Shown one piece after another: positions 32,378-40,689 of a stretch of DNA of 64,000 nucleotides; position 1 is the stretch's first letter; each line of letters opens with the position of its first letter. The translations under genes and the position numbers were made by a program. The notes under the pieces were generated by a model. It was given only the letters and a program-made list of their open reading frames with translations. It had not been told where the DNA came from and searched no databases. The stretch is from contig NZ_CP118574.1 of assembly GCF_028898845.1 (NCBI RefSeq), positions 8,791,001 through 8,855,000 of the forward strand, given 5' to 3'. Source of the DNA: Streptomyces sp. WZ-12 (GTDB lineage: Bacteria > Actinomycetota > Actinomycetes > Streptomycetales > Streptomycetaceae).

Positions 32378-33292
32378 CTACTGCGGAGAGGGGTGGTTGG
32401 TCCGGAAGTAGTGGCCCTTTTCGAGGTCGGCTATCAGCTCGGGGTGAGTCGGCTGCCATCCCAGGAGCGTGCGGGTCTTGTCGCTCGACGTTGGCACGTC
32501 GGCCGTGAGGAACCTCCCCAGCCAGCCGAAGTGCCGTTCCGCGTCGTCGGGGGCCACGGAGGCCGTCGGGATGTCGAGATGTCGACCGATGAGCTCGGCG
32601 ATCGTGCGGACCGGCACGCCCTCCTCTGCGATCCCGTGCAGCACCGACCCCGCCGGTGCCTGCTCCACCGCAAGACGGAACAGGCGCGCGGCGTCGCGTC
32701 GGTGGACGGTGCACCAGCGGTTGGAGCCGTCCCCGATGTACCCGGAGACACCCTTTTCGCGGGCGATGCCGATCAGTGCCGGGATGAAGCCGTGATCCCC
32801 CTCGTCGTGGACCGACGGGGGAAGGCGTAGCACCGAGGAGCGGACACCGCGCTCGGCGAGGGAGAGGGTGGTCTGCGCCGCGGCCCCTCGTGCCGACGCG
32901 ACGGAACCCGGTACGGGAAAGTCCTCTTCGGTCGCCACGCGCCCCGAGGGCAAGCCGACCGTTCCGGAGGCGATGACCAGCGGTCGGTCCGACCCTTCCA
33001 GTACGGCGCCGATCGCCTCGATGGCGCGCAGGTCGATGCGCGCGGCGTTCTCGTGCTGCGAGAAATCGTGGATGAAGGCGAGATGGATGACTCCGTCGGC
33101 CGCCGCGGCGCCCGCGCGCAGGCTGTCGAGATCCTCAAGGGAGCCGCGGTGCACCGCGGCGCCGGCGGCGCTCAACGCTTCGGCCGAGGCGTCCGAACGC
33201 GCGAGCCCGACGACCTGGTGGCCCGCGCCGATGAGCTCGGGAACGACGGCGGAACCGATGAAGCCGGAAGCGCCGGTGACAAATACACGCAT
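32378..33292 (-). CDS. NAD(P)-dependent SDR/epimerase-family protein
   Basis: 304 residues, ATG start. Extended-SDR nucleotide motif MRVFVTGASGFIGSAVVPEL with GLARSDASAEAL after strand 2. The canonical YxxxK is not evident: the active-site region reads PGSVASARGAAAQTTLSLAE. It belongs to the NmrA/epimerase-like subgroup seen beside TetR genes. It is divergent from a TetR gene with two operators between, so it is very likely the target of that repressor. Substrate unknown. Confidence 0.83.
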   Translation of the reverse strand: MRVFVTGASGFIGSAVVPELIGAGHQVVGLARSDASAEALSAAGAAVHRGSLEDLDSLRAGAAAADGVIHLAFIHDFSQHENAARIDLRAIEAIGAVLEGSDRPLVIASGTVGLPSGRVATEEDFPVPGSVASARGAAAQTTLSLAERGVRSSVLRLPPSVHDEGDHGFIPALIGIAREKGVSGYIGDGSNRWCTVHRRDAARLFRLAVEQAPAGSVLHGIAEEGVPVRTIAELIGRHLDIPTASVAPDDAERHFGWLGRFLTADVPTSSDKTRTLLGWQPTHPELIADLEKGHYFRTNHPSPQ

Positions 33293-33353
33293 GAGAAGAC
33301 CTCCTAGTGCTCAATCGCCCCGGGGCACGCAGGAGTCACCGCGGAACGGATCG

Positions 33354-33401
33354 ATGTCAGTCACTGACATCAACAGTAGCACCGATGTCAGTCACTGTCA
33401 T
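33354..33401. promoter_or_regulatory. Twin palindromic operators for the TetR gene
   Basis: ATGTCAGT-C-ACTGACAT at 33354-33370 is a perfect palindrome. A second copy at 33385-33401 differs at one base of the right arm. The copies are 31 bp apart, about three helical turns. They lie between the SDR gene and the TetR gene and should control both. Confidence 0.85.
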
Positions 33402-33432
33402 GGCGTCGCTGCGATCACGTAGGATGCGGAGC

Positions 33433-34002
33433 ATGAGTCGATGGGAGCCCAACACACGCGGCAGGCTTGAACAGGCGGCATTGGATCTCTACAACGAGCA
33501 CGGTTACGAACAGACCACCGTGGCGGAGATCGCCAAGCGCGCGGGACTGACGGAGCGGACGTTCTTCCGGCACTTCGCCGACAAGCGCGAGGTCCTGTTC
33601 GCCAACGCCGGCTCCCTGCAAGACCTCTTCGTGCACGCCGTCGCCGAAGCGCCCGACACCGCGGCGCCGATCGACGCGATGGCCGGGGCCCTCGATGCCG
33701 TCGCCGCACAGTTCCGAGGACGACGGGACGGGGTCCTGCGGCGACAGGCCGTCATCGTCGCCAACCCGGAGCTCCAGGAACGCGAGCTGATCAAACTGGC
33801 CTCGTTGTCCGCCGCCCTCGCCGACACCCTGCGCCAGCGCGGCGTCAAGGACCCCACCGCCAGCCTGACCGCGGAAACGGGAATGGCCGTCTTCAAGGTC
33901 GCCTTCGAGCGCTGGATCGGCGAAGGCGAGGACCGGGAATTTCCGGACCTCATCCGGGAGTTGCTCGAAGAACTCAAAGCAGTGACGGCGGGCGGCGCCT
34001 AG
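33433..34002 (+). CDS. TetR family transcriptional regulator
   Basis: 189 residues from ATG 33433 (GGAG 5 nt before). HTH in RLEQAALDLYNEHGYEQTTV, then AEIAKRAGLTERTFFRHFAD. A helical ligand domain follows. Twin operators upstream indicate autorepression and control of the divergent SDR gene. Confidence 0.9.
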   Translation: MSRWEPNTRGRLEQAALDLYNEHGYEQTTVAEIAKRAGLTERTFFRHFADKREVLFANAGSLQDLFVHAVAEAPDTAAPIDAMAGALDAVAAQFRGRRDGVLRRQAVIVANPELQERELIKLASLSAALADTLRQRGVKDPTASLTAETGMAVFKVAFERWIGEGEDREFPDLIRELLEELKAVTAGGA

Positions 34003-34052
34003 TAGGTCCTGTCCAGCGGTCAAGTTCGGGCAGGGCTCGGTAAGTTGGCTGC

Positions 34053-34403
34053 ATGTCTTCTGTACTTGTTGTTGGTTACGACCCGCAAGCGATACCTGGC
34101 GTCGACGGGAAGGACCTTCGCGCGGCGCTCGATGTGGAGCTGGCCCGGTTCGGTGAGCACGGCATCGACGCGGCCATGACGTTGATCGTGTTCGACGAAT
34201 CAGCCGAGCCCACCCTCGTCGCATCGTTGACCAAGCAGCCGTGGGACGTCGTGGTCGTCGGCGGCGGGATCCGCAAGGCCGAGCCGCTGCTTCCGCTCTT
34301 CGAACGGATCGTGAACCTGATCCGGCGCCATGCGCCCCAGGCCGCGATCGCGTTCAACACCAGTGGCGGGGACAGCGTCGAGGCCGCGCAGCGGTGGCTC
34401 TGA
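34053..34403 (+). CDS. Conserved hypothetical protein with Rossmann-like pattern
   Basis: 116 residues. Alternating strands and helices (MSSVLVVGYDPQAIPGVDGK; KQPWDVVVVGGGIRKAE; AAIAFNTSGGDSVEAAQRWL) suggest a small alpha/beta fold, perhaps a receiver-like or flavodoxin-like domain without the known catalytic residues. I do not recognise the family. It lies just left of the IS element and appears intact. Confidence 0.6.
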   Translation: MSSVLVVGYDPQAIPGVDGKDLRAALDVELARFGEHGIDAAMTLIVFDESAEPTLVASLTKQPWDVVVVGGGIRKAEPLLPLFERIVNLIRRHAPQAAIAFNTSGGDSVEAAQRWL

Positions 34404-34436
34404 ATCCCGGCTGCCCGATCGCGTCCTGGGCCACAG

Positions 34437-34517
34437 TCAGTTCGAGGCAACGGTAACGGTGCCGTGGAAGACGTAGATGCGCTTGTCGAACCTGGTGGCC
34501 ACGGCCCGGAAGTTTTT
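34437..34517 (-). pseudogene. C-terminal fragment of an IS5-type transposase
   Basis: The minus strand reads KNFRAVATRFDKRIYVFHG then TVTVASN and a stop. The pattern FRAVATRxDKR near the C-terminus is typical of IS5-family transposases other than the one at 34543. An in-frame stop precedes it at 34520, so only 26 codons remain. It lies about 10 bp from the left end of the intact IS, which marks a repeated insertion site. Confidence 0.7.
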
Positions 34518-34527
34518 CTATGCCAAT

Positions 34528-35429
34528 GAGCCTTTGCCAACCTCACTTTGAGCAGTTCAGGTGAAGCGTCAGCACTGCTTGAACGACGCCGGTGATGCGG
34601 GTGGTGCTGCAGCGGAGTTTGCGCAGGAGGCGCCACGTTTTGAGCGTGGCCATCGCCTGCTCTCCGAGAGCCCGAATGCGCGCATGTGCGACGTTAACAG
34701 CTTGCTGACCTGCGGAGAGGTTGTTGTGCCGGCCGCGGAAGGGCACCCGGACACTCCCGCCGGCGCCCTGGTATCCCTTGTCCGCCCAGCAGGCCAGGTC
34801 GGCATCAGACAGGGCGTTGATGATGCCGTGAGTGCGGGCGGCCTTGATGTCGTGGACGGCGCCGGGCAGGGCGGGCGATGCCCACAACAGTCGGCCGTGC
34901 GGGTCGGTGAGGACCTGCACGTTCATCCCGTGCTTGCGATGCTTGCCCGAATAGAAGGGTCGGTCGGCGGCGATCCGGTCGATCGGCAGCAGGGTCCCGT
35001 CCAAGATGACGAACGCCTTGCCCTGTGCCGCCTTCACCGCCGCCGCGAGCTCCGGCGCCAGGGCGGCCAGCAGTTCCACGGCTTCGGCGACATATCGGTA
35101 GACGGTGCTGAGACCAACCTTGAACCCGGCTGCGAGCTGCGCATACGTGTGCCCACAGCGCAGGTGCGCCAACACCAGCAGGGCCTGTCGGCCAGCGGGC
35201 AGCCGGCGCCAGCGCGTACCCCGCCCGGCCCGGTGTGCAGCCAGTTGAGCCGTCAGAAACCGCAGGTGGGAAGTGGACAGGTCGAGCGCGGACGGGTAGA
35301 CAAGCACGCGAAGCTCCTGGAGCAGACGAGCGATCTTGGTCGTGAACTCGTCTACCAGGAGCTTCGTCATGTCACGCACCTGGGCCCCACCCCAACACCC
35401 CATCAAGCCCAGCAGGTTGGCAAAGGCTC
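34528..35429. mobile_element. Complete 902-bp IS5-like insertion sequence
   Basis: Perfect 16-bp terminal inverted repeats, GAGCCTTTGCCAACCT (34528-34543) and its complement (35414-35429), flanked on both sides by AAT (34525-34527 and 35430-35432), consistent with a 3-bp target duplication. The single transposase gene fills the element. The intact ORF and exact repeats suggest recent insertion. Confidence 0.93.
34543..35370 (-). CDS. IS5-like transposase (DDE_Tnp_4 type)
   Basis: 275 residues from ATG 35370; ATG 35403 is an alternative that would start beside the right terminal repeat. An HTH_Tnp_4-like part (LSAGRQ-type: RWRRLPAGRQALLVLAHLRC, then TYAQLAAGFKVGLSTVYRYV) precedes the DDE domain: Asp in FVILDGTLLPIDRI, Asp in LPGAVHDIKAART, Glu in RIRALGEQAMATLKTWRLL. 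All three acidic residues are present. The stop codon overlaps the left inverted repeat. Confidence 0.9.
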   Translation of the reverse strand: MTKLLVDEFTTKIARLLQELRVLVYPSALDLSTSHLRFLTAQLAAHRAGRGTRWRRLPAGRQALLVLAHLRCGHTYAQLAAGFKVGLSTVYRYVAEAVELLAALAPELAAAVKAAQGKAFVILDGTLLPIDRIAADRPFYSGKHRKHGMNVQVLTDPHGRLLWASPALPGAVHDIKAARTHGIINALSDADLACWADKGYQGAGGSVRVPFRGRHNNLSAGQQAVNVAHARIRALGEQAMATLKTWRLLRKLRCSTTRITGVVQAVLTLHLNCSK

Positions 35430-35587
35430 AATGACTCCGAGCGATGGCCCGGCGGCTTGGGCGGTGGAGGGCGACGGCTCGACGGGGCCCGCGGTTCGGT
35501 GGGGCGGCCGGTCCTGACAGGGGCGAGCCCTGGCTCGATAACTCCTCTGTTGAGCAAGTGTGTTGAATGAATCCGGCGAGCCGGTTC

Positions 35588-36568
35588 TTACCCAAGATCG
35601 CCAGCGAGTGCCGGAACGTCGGCGAACGCGGCGTCGGCCGGCTGTCCGCACACCTTCCCGGCCGTCTCGCCCGCGAAGCTGAACACTCCGGCCAACTCCG
35701 GGCCTCGCCGCCCCCGGACGACCAGCGGGCTTCCGCTGTCCCCGAAGCACATCGTCGTGCGGCCGTCGGGTATGTCACGGGCGCAGAAGGCCGATGCCTC
35801 GTCCACGACCGCCGGGGTCTGGGCGGCGCACTGGGCGTGAGTGCGGATGGTGAGATCGCCGCGGCGCATCACGTCGCCGCGGATCTCCCGCTCCGGTCGG
35901 CTCGGGTCCGGCGCGGCCGTCGTGCCGTGACTGAAGATCGATGCGCGTGTGCCTGGGGTCGGCCGATGCTGGGCGAGGGTGAGCGGTGTGACGCCGGGCA
36001 CCGGGCTGCTCAGCCGTATTTCCGCGATGTCGTAGGCCGCCGAGGAGAGTTCCGGGGAACCGGGATCGACGGGAGAGGGCAGGAGCCGGTACTTGGGATG
36101 CAAGGTGATGCCCCGGATGCCCCGAACGACGCCCGGATCGCGCGACAGCACGGCGGAGCCGATGTGCACCTCCGCTCGCCGGAAATCCGCGCCGTCAAGG
36201 CAGTGCGCGGCGGTGAGCACCCGATCCGGGGCGATGAGCGCCCCGCCGCAGGAGGCGCGATCCAACAAGGGGGCATCGCCCTTCATCGCCAGCGTCGCCA
36301 ACCACGGTGCCGCGCCTGGCCGCGGCATCTGCGTGCCACCCGACATGGCCTGCGCCGGGCCGGCCGTGACCAGGGCCGCGGCCACGACGTTGCCGAGGAC
36401 GGTGCGGGAGCGGAAGAGGTCCTGCGCCGGGCCGGCCGTGACCAGGGCCGCAGCCACCCCGACCACGGCCGTGCCGAACGCCGCCACCCGTACCCACGCC
36501 CCGCGTCCACGCCACGGCCTCCGCTGCCGGTCCGCCGTGTCCGCCCTACGTGCCCGTTCGCCCCTCAT
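35588..36568 (-). CDS. Secreted trypsin-like serine protease (S1)
   Basis: 326 residues. Catalytic triad His122 (LTAAHCLDG), Asp180 (AAYDIAEIRL) and Ser278 (MCFGDSGSPLVV). Cys pairs typical of the fold are present (CGG/AHC and others). The N-terminal ~75 residues hold a duplicated signal-like segment: AAALVTAGPAQ at residues 39-49 and again at 63-73, the second followed by AMSGG, a good cleavage site. It should be exported and cleave after a basic residue or, given no clear Asp at the S1 base, another side chain; the latter is uncertain. Confidence 0.87.
   Translation of the reverse strand: MRGERARRADTADRQRRPWRGRGAWVRVAAFGTAVVGVAAALVTAGPAQDLFRSRTVLGNVVAAALVTAGPAQAMSGGTQMPRPGAAPWLATLAMKGDAPLLDRASCGGALIAPDRVLTAAHCLDGADFRRAEVHIGSAVLSRDPGVVRGIRGITLHPKYRLLPSPVDPGSPELSSAAYDIAEIRLSSPVPGVTPLTLAQHRPTPGTRASIFSHGTTAAPDPSRPEREIRGDVMRRGDLTIRTHAQCAAQTPAVVDEASAFCARDIPDGRTTMCFGDSGSPLVVRGRRGPELAGVFSFAGETAGKVCGQPADAAFADVPALAGDLG
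36349..36457. repeat. 37-bp direct repeat inside the protease signal region
   Basis: Copies at 36349-36385 and 36421-36457 differ at one base and are 72 bp apart, so both read in the same frame. They encode the duplicated AAALVTAGPAQ segment of the signal peptide. A local duplication of 72 bp explains it. Confidence 0.93.
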
Positions 36569-36738
36569 GCCGTCCCCGCCCTTTCAGCATCCGACTGCCG
36601 GCTTGATCCCGTCTCAAGAAACGAACGTAGCGGGGGAGTTGGGCGACGTCGTCAGACCTCGGGTTGGGGTCCCGTGTCAACCCGTGGTTGTATGCGGTGG
36701 AGGACGGCCTCAAGAGCGACCAGGACCCGGGAGCCCGC

Positions 36739-37203
36739 GTGACTCACCGCGCCGAACGACCAGAGGCCGACCGGAGCGCGCCCTCCCCACAACGTGCCGC
36801 CGAAGTGCGGGAGATCGCCGACCGCGTCACGCACTGGGCCGCGGCCCGACCCGACATCGTCGGCCTGCTCCTCGTCGGGTCGTACGCCCGCAACGCCGCG
36901 CGTACCGACTCCGACGTCGACATCGTCCTGCTCACGACGGATCGGTCGCGATACGCCGAGGACACCTGGGCCGACGGGCTCGCCCTCGGGGAGTTGGTGC
37001 GGACCCGGGCCTGGGGGCCCCTCAACGAACGGCGCCATGCACTGGCCTCCGGACTGGAAGTCGAGGTCAACATCGGTCCTCCCGACTGGGCGCGGACCGA
37101 CCCGGTCGACCCCGGCACGCGCCGCGTCGTCACCGCCGGCGCCCGCCCCTTGCACGACCCGGCGGGGCTGCTGGACGCCCTGATCCGGGCCTGTCGACCA
37201 TGA
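36739..37203 (+). CDS. Nucleotidyltransferase-fold protein
   Basis: 154 residues from GTG 36739 (GGGAG 5-6 nt before). The polymerase-beta-like motif is GSYARNAARTDSDVDIVLL (GSx10DxD), and a third acidic residue may be Glu in LEVEVNI. Such minimal nucleotidyltransferases occur as MNT antitoxin-type enzymes, aminoglycoside adenylyltransferase relatives or orphan domains. No HEPN partner gene is adjacent, so a toxin-antitoxin role is not supported. Confidence 0.83.
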   Translation: MTHRAERPEADRSAPSPQRAAEVREIADRVTHWAAARPDIVGLLLVGSYARNAARTDSDVDIVLLTTDRSRYAEDTWADGLALGELVRTRAWGPLNERRHALASGLEVEVNIGPPDWARTDPVDPGTRRVVTAGARPLHDPAGLLDALIRACRP

Positions 37204-37240
37204 CCGGCGCCAGGAGCTCACGCCGTGGCCCGGGCGCACC

Positions 37241-37801
37241 TCAACGTGCCTGCTTGCCCGCCCGCCACTCGGGCGCGAGCACCGACCAGACCTCCATGTC
37301 GTGCCGCTTGCCCCGGTACGGGTAGACCTCCCGCAGCACGCCCTCCTTGGTCATCCCCAGGCGTCGCGCCACGGCGATACTGGCCTCGTTCGCCGTCGCG
37401 ACCACCCACTCCACGCGGTGGATGCCCCGCTCCTCGACGGCCCAGTCGATGATCACGCGGGCGGCCCTGGTCACCAGCCCCTTGCCGACCGCCGACGGCT
37501 CCAGCCAACAGCCCGCCTCGGCGGTGCCCAGCATGACGTCCATCGTCCGGAACAGGACGCCGCCCACCAACTTGCCCTCGGTCCAGATGCCGTAGATCCG
37601 CCCCGCGTCGGCCGCTGCCTTCTCGGCGTACGCCTGGAGGTACGAGTGGCTCGTGACGAGGTCCGTGACCGCATCCGGCATCCCGATGTGCTGACCGATG
37701 TGCTCCCGGCCCCGATTTATGTGGGCCAGGAACTCCTCGGCGTGCCACGGTTCCAGCCGACGCAACTCCGCGCCGTCGTCACCCAGGCAAATCGTGAACA
37801 T
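37241..37801 (-). CDS. GNAT acetyltransferase, RimJ/RimL-like
   Basis: 186 residues from ATG 37801, which has TGGAGGGG 4 nt before; ATG 37822 lacks one. GNAT motifs: GGVLFRTMDVMLGTAEAGCW (strand 4), the acetyl-CoA loop PSAVGKGLVTRAARVIIDWA, and VATANEASIAVARRLGMTKE. It resembles RimL-type N-acetyltransferases that modify ribosomal protein or small amines. Target unknown. Confidence 0.87.
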   Translation of the reverse strand: MFTICLGDDGAELRRLEPWHAEEFLAHINRGREHIGQHIGMPDAVTDLVTSHSYLQAYAEKAAADAGRIYGIWTEGKLVGGVLFRTMDVMLGTAEAGCWLEPSAVGKGLVTRAARVIIDWAVEERGIHRVEWVVATANEASIAVARRLGMTKEGVLREVYPYRGKRHDMEVWSVLAPEWRAGKQAR

Positions 37802-37842
37802 CGTCCCCTCCAGGATCGGCATCGAGTACAGAGATCAAGCAC

Positions 37843-37866
37843 AGAAAGAAGCAGAGAAAGAAGCAG
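37843..37866. repeat. Perfect 12-bp tandem duplication
   Basis: AGAAAGAAGCAG occurs twice in a row in the purine-rich stretch between the divergent GNAT and baeRF2-type genes. Confidence 0.9.
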
Positions 37867-38120
37867 GCGCGGGGGTAAGCGGACAAACCCACGCGGGTAC
37901 GCGGCGACCCGGCGCAGACGCACGGCACGGGAATCAGAGCACACCGCCGGGAATGTTCTCACGGACGGTGACGGGGGAGGTTGGTGGCTGCCCAGTCCGA
38001 GGGCCCCAAGGCGCCCCTCACCAGGCACGAGCCGTCTCGGCGAGCGGGCCCGCGACCCCAGGGCTGTACTGGGAGGGACGAAATGGCGGGTAGCGGTAGA
38101 TCACAGTACGGAGAGGCATC

Positions 38121-39245
38121 GTGGAACTGGGCTTCCTGAACGCGGTGTACGCGACCGGGGGACCGTATGCCTGTGCCTATCTCGACACCTCGCGGGACAC
38201 CGACGCATCGGAACGGACGCTGGAGCTCCGCCGACGACAGGTCTGCGCGGAACTCACACAGCAGGGCGCGGACGCCGCCACGGTGGCCGCCGTGGCCGCG
38301 GTCGCCGGCTGTGACGGGGACATCGCCGGACGGCACGGGCAGGCCATCGTCGCCCACGGCGGACAGGTGGTACTCACCGAGGAACTGCCCGAGCCGCCGG
38401 AGCGCGACCAGGCCACGTTCGACGCGCTGCCCGACCTGATGCCGTTGGCGCTGCAGTGCGCTCCGGACATCCGCTACGTGGCCGCCACCGTGCACAGCCT
38501 GCCGGGCCCGCAGGGCGAGCCCTCGGACCGGCTGGAAGTGGCGTTCCAGGCCGGGGCATGGCCGAGCAGCGCCGTCGCGCCCGGAGACTGCCACCGCATG
38601 CGCGGTCCGGCCGTCGGTTGGTTCGACGGCGCCCGGCCCATCGCCGACCGCGTCGCCGAACTGGCCAGGCGCGGCGACGCCGAGGCGATCGTGCTCGGCG
38701 GCATCCCCTGGGCCCGCAATGTACTGGCCGACCGGCTGGCCGAACGGTGGCGCCGACGCCTGGTCACCACCGATGGCGACGGCTATCCGGCCCCGCCCGG
38801 TAGGGCACTGATGGAGGCGGAACTCGCCGAGGTGTTCCAGGGGAAACTGCGCGCCGCCGACCTGGCCCGGCTGGACCTGTTCCTGGCCCGGCGGACCAGC
38901 GGACACGGCGCCGTCGAGGGCCTGACCGACGTCGTGACCGCCCTACGACGCTCCCAAGTCGGTGCCCTACTGGTCAACGAGCCCATGAGCTTCCCGGCAC
39001 AAACCCAGGTCGACACGGGGGCGACGCCGAGCGATCTGCCCGAAGCCGCCCGGGAGCCCTATGGCGCACTCGGCTTCCACGCCGGGCCCGCACGCGCCGC
39101 CGTGATCCGGGCCGCGGTACGCACCGGCGCGAGCCTCGTGGTGGTACCGCAGCACCAACTCGCCCTGGACGGCGGGCTGGGCGCACTGCTGCGCTACGCC
39201 GGACCGGCGCGCACCGCGCACTTCGTGCGCCCGAGCCACCGCTGA
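38121..39245 (+). CDS. baeRF2-type (Rv2629-like) eRF1-related protein
   Basis: 374 residues, GTG start 5 nt after GGAGAGG. The layout matches the bacterial/archaeal eRF1-like families: an N-terminal domain with ACAYLDTSRDTDASERTLEL, a middle domain with RHGQAIVAHGGQVVLTEELP, and a C-terminal Pelota-like domain ending in GALLRYAGPARTA. baeRF families are predicted to act on stalled ribosomes or as peptidyl-tRNA hydrolase relatives; Rv2629 is linked to stress in mycobacteria. No GGQ motif is seen. Monocistronic. Confidence 0.8.
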   Translation: MELGFLNAVYATGGPYACAYLDTSRDTDASERTLELRRRQVCAELTQQGADAATVAAVAAVAGCDGDIAGRHGQAIVAHGGQVVLTEELPEPPERDQATFDALPDLMPLALQCAPDIRYVAATVHSLPGPQGEPSDRLEVAFQAGAWPSSAVAPGDCHRMRGPAVGWFDGARPIADRVAELARRGDAEAIVLGGIPWARNVLADRLAERWRRRLVTTDGDGYPAPPGRALMEAELAEVFQGKLRAADLARLDLFLARRTSGHGAVEGLTDVVTALRRSQVGALLVNEPMSFPAQTQVDTGATPSDLPEAAREPYGALGFHAGPARAAVIRAAVRTGASLVVVPQHQLALDGGLGALLRYAGPARTAHFVRPSHR

Positions 39246-39341
39246 ACAGGCCGAGGCCGACGGAACCCCTGCTGCGGGGCGTGACGGGACTACGTCGTCC
39301 TCCAGGGCGGCCGGGGCGAGGTCGGCCGTAGCCGACGTAGC

Positions 39342-39357
39342 ATCGCGTGAACGCGAT
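39342..39357. promoter_or_regulatory. Palindrome upstream of epoxide hydrolase
   Basis: ATCGCG and CGCGAT flank TGAA about 90 bp before the epoxide hydrolase start. Candidate operator; no adjacent regulator gene is present. Confidence 0.45.
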
Positions 39358-39447
39358 CAGCTCCACGTCGGAATTCGGCGCACTGAGGCGGGAGTTGTCC
39401 CTCGGCAGGCCGACGGCACCGCTTCCCGCCCAGTAAGGAACGACGCC

Positions 39448-40689
39448 ATGACCACCCCACGCGCGCTCCCCTTCCCCCTGGAACCCACCCCCATCCATGT
39501 GGCCGACGAGGGCCTCGACGACCTGCGCGCCCGCCTCGCGCTGACCCGTCCGCCGCTGGACGAGGGGAACGAGGACTGGTCCTACGGCGTCCCGAACAGC
39601 TATCTCCGTGAGCTGGTCGCCTATTGGCGGGACGGCTACGACTGGCGCAAGGCCGAGTCCGCCATCAACGCCTACGAGCACTACCAGGTGACCGTCGCCG
39701 GTGTCCCGGTGCACTTCCTGCGCAAGCCCGGCCACGGCCCCCGCCCGATCCCGCTGATCCTCACCCACGGCTGGCCCTGGACGTTCTGGCACTGGTCGAA
39801 GGTGATCGATCCGCTCGCCGACCCGGCCGCCTTCGGCGGTGACCCCGCCGACGCGTTCGACGTCATCGTGCCGTCCCTGCCCGGCTTCGGATTCCCCGGC
39901 CCGCTCACCGGCTTTCCGGACGTCAACTTCTGGAAGGTCTCCGACCTTTGGCACACCCTGATGACCGAGACCCTGGGATACGGGAAGTACGCAGCCGGGG
40001 GCTGCGACATCGGCGGGATCGTCTCCAGCCAGCTCGGCCACAAGTACGCCGACGAGCTGTACGGCATCCACATCGGCTCCGGGCTGCCGCTCGACTTCTT
40101 CAACGGCCCCCGCGCCTGGGACCTCGCCCAGAAACGGCCCCTCACCGACGACCAGCCCGCCGACGTCCGTGCCCGCGTCATCGAGATGGACCACCGCTCG
40201 GCGTCCCACCTCGCCGTGCACAGGCTCGACGGCGCCACCCTGGCCCACGCGTTGAGCGACTCACCCGCCGGACTGCTCGCCTGGCTGCTGGAGCGCTGGC
40301 ACGCCTGGAGCGACAACGGCGGCGACATCGAGTCCGTCTTCACCAAAGACGACCTGCTCACCCACGCCACGATCTACTGGGTGAACAACTCCATCGGCAC
40401 GTCGATGCGTTACTACGCCAACGCCAACCGCTACCCCTGGACCCCCTCCCACGACCGCACCCCGGTCGTGCAGACACCGGTCGGCCTCACCTTCGTCACG
40501 TACGAGAACCCGCCCGGCATCCACACCGCCGACGACCGCGTGCGGGCGTTCAAGACCGGCCCGCAGGCCGGTTGGTTCAACCACGTCAACGTCAACGCCC
40601 ATGACCACGGCGGCCACTTCATCCCCTGGGAGAACCCCGACGCCTGGGTCAACGACCTGCGCCGCACCTTCCACGACCGCAGGCCCTGA
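39448..40689 (+). CDS. Epoxide hydrolase (EHN N-terminal domain, alpha/beta fold)
   Basis: 413 residues. An N-terminal EHN domain (residues about 10-110, IHVADEGLDDLRARLALTRP with the DWSYGVPNSYLRELVAYWRD element) precedes an alpha/beta hydrolase. Oxyanion motif HGWPWTFWHW, nucleophile Asp in AAGGCDIGGIVSSQ, and the catalytic His in NAHDHGGHFIPWE are all present. It converts an epoxide to a diol; juvenile-hormone-type and microsomal enzymes share this layout. The natural substrate in a bacterium is unknown; detoxification or polyketide epoxide opening are options. Confidence 0.9.
   Translation: MTTPRALPFPLEPTPIHVADEGLDDLRARLALTRPPLDEGNEDWSYGVPNSYLRELVAYWRDGYDWRKAESAINAYEHYQVTVAGVPVHFLRKPGHGPRPIPLILTHGWPWTFWHWSKVIDPLADPAAFGGDPADAFDVIVPSLPGFGFPGPLTGFPDVNFWKVSDLWHTLMTETLGYGKYAAGGCDIGGIVSSQLGHKYADELYGIHIGSGLPLDFFNGPRAWDLAQKRPLTDDQPADVRARVIEMDHRSASHLAVHRLDGATLAHALSDSPAGLLAWLLERWHAWSDNGGDIESVFTKDDLLTHATIYWVNNSIGTSMRYYANANRYPWTPSHDRTPVVQTPVGLTFVTYENPPGIHTADDRVRAFKTGPQAGWFNHVNVNAHDHGGHFIPWENPDAWVNDLRRTFHDRRP

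Noticed and set aside
36739..37203. MNT/HEPN toxin-antitoxin module
   Set aside because: Only the nucleotidyltransferase domain is present; the neighbours are a protease and a GNAT enzyme, with no HEPN partner.
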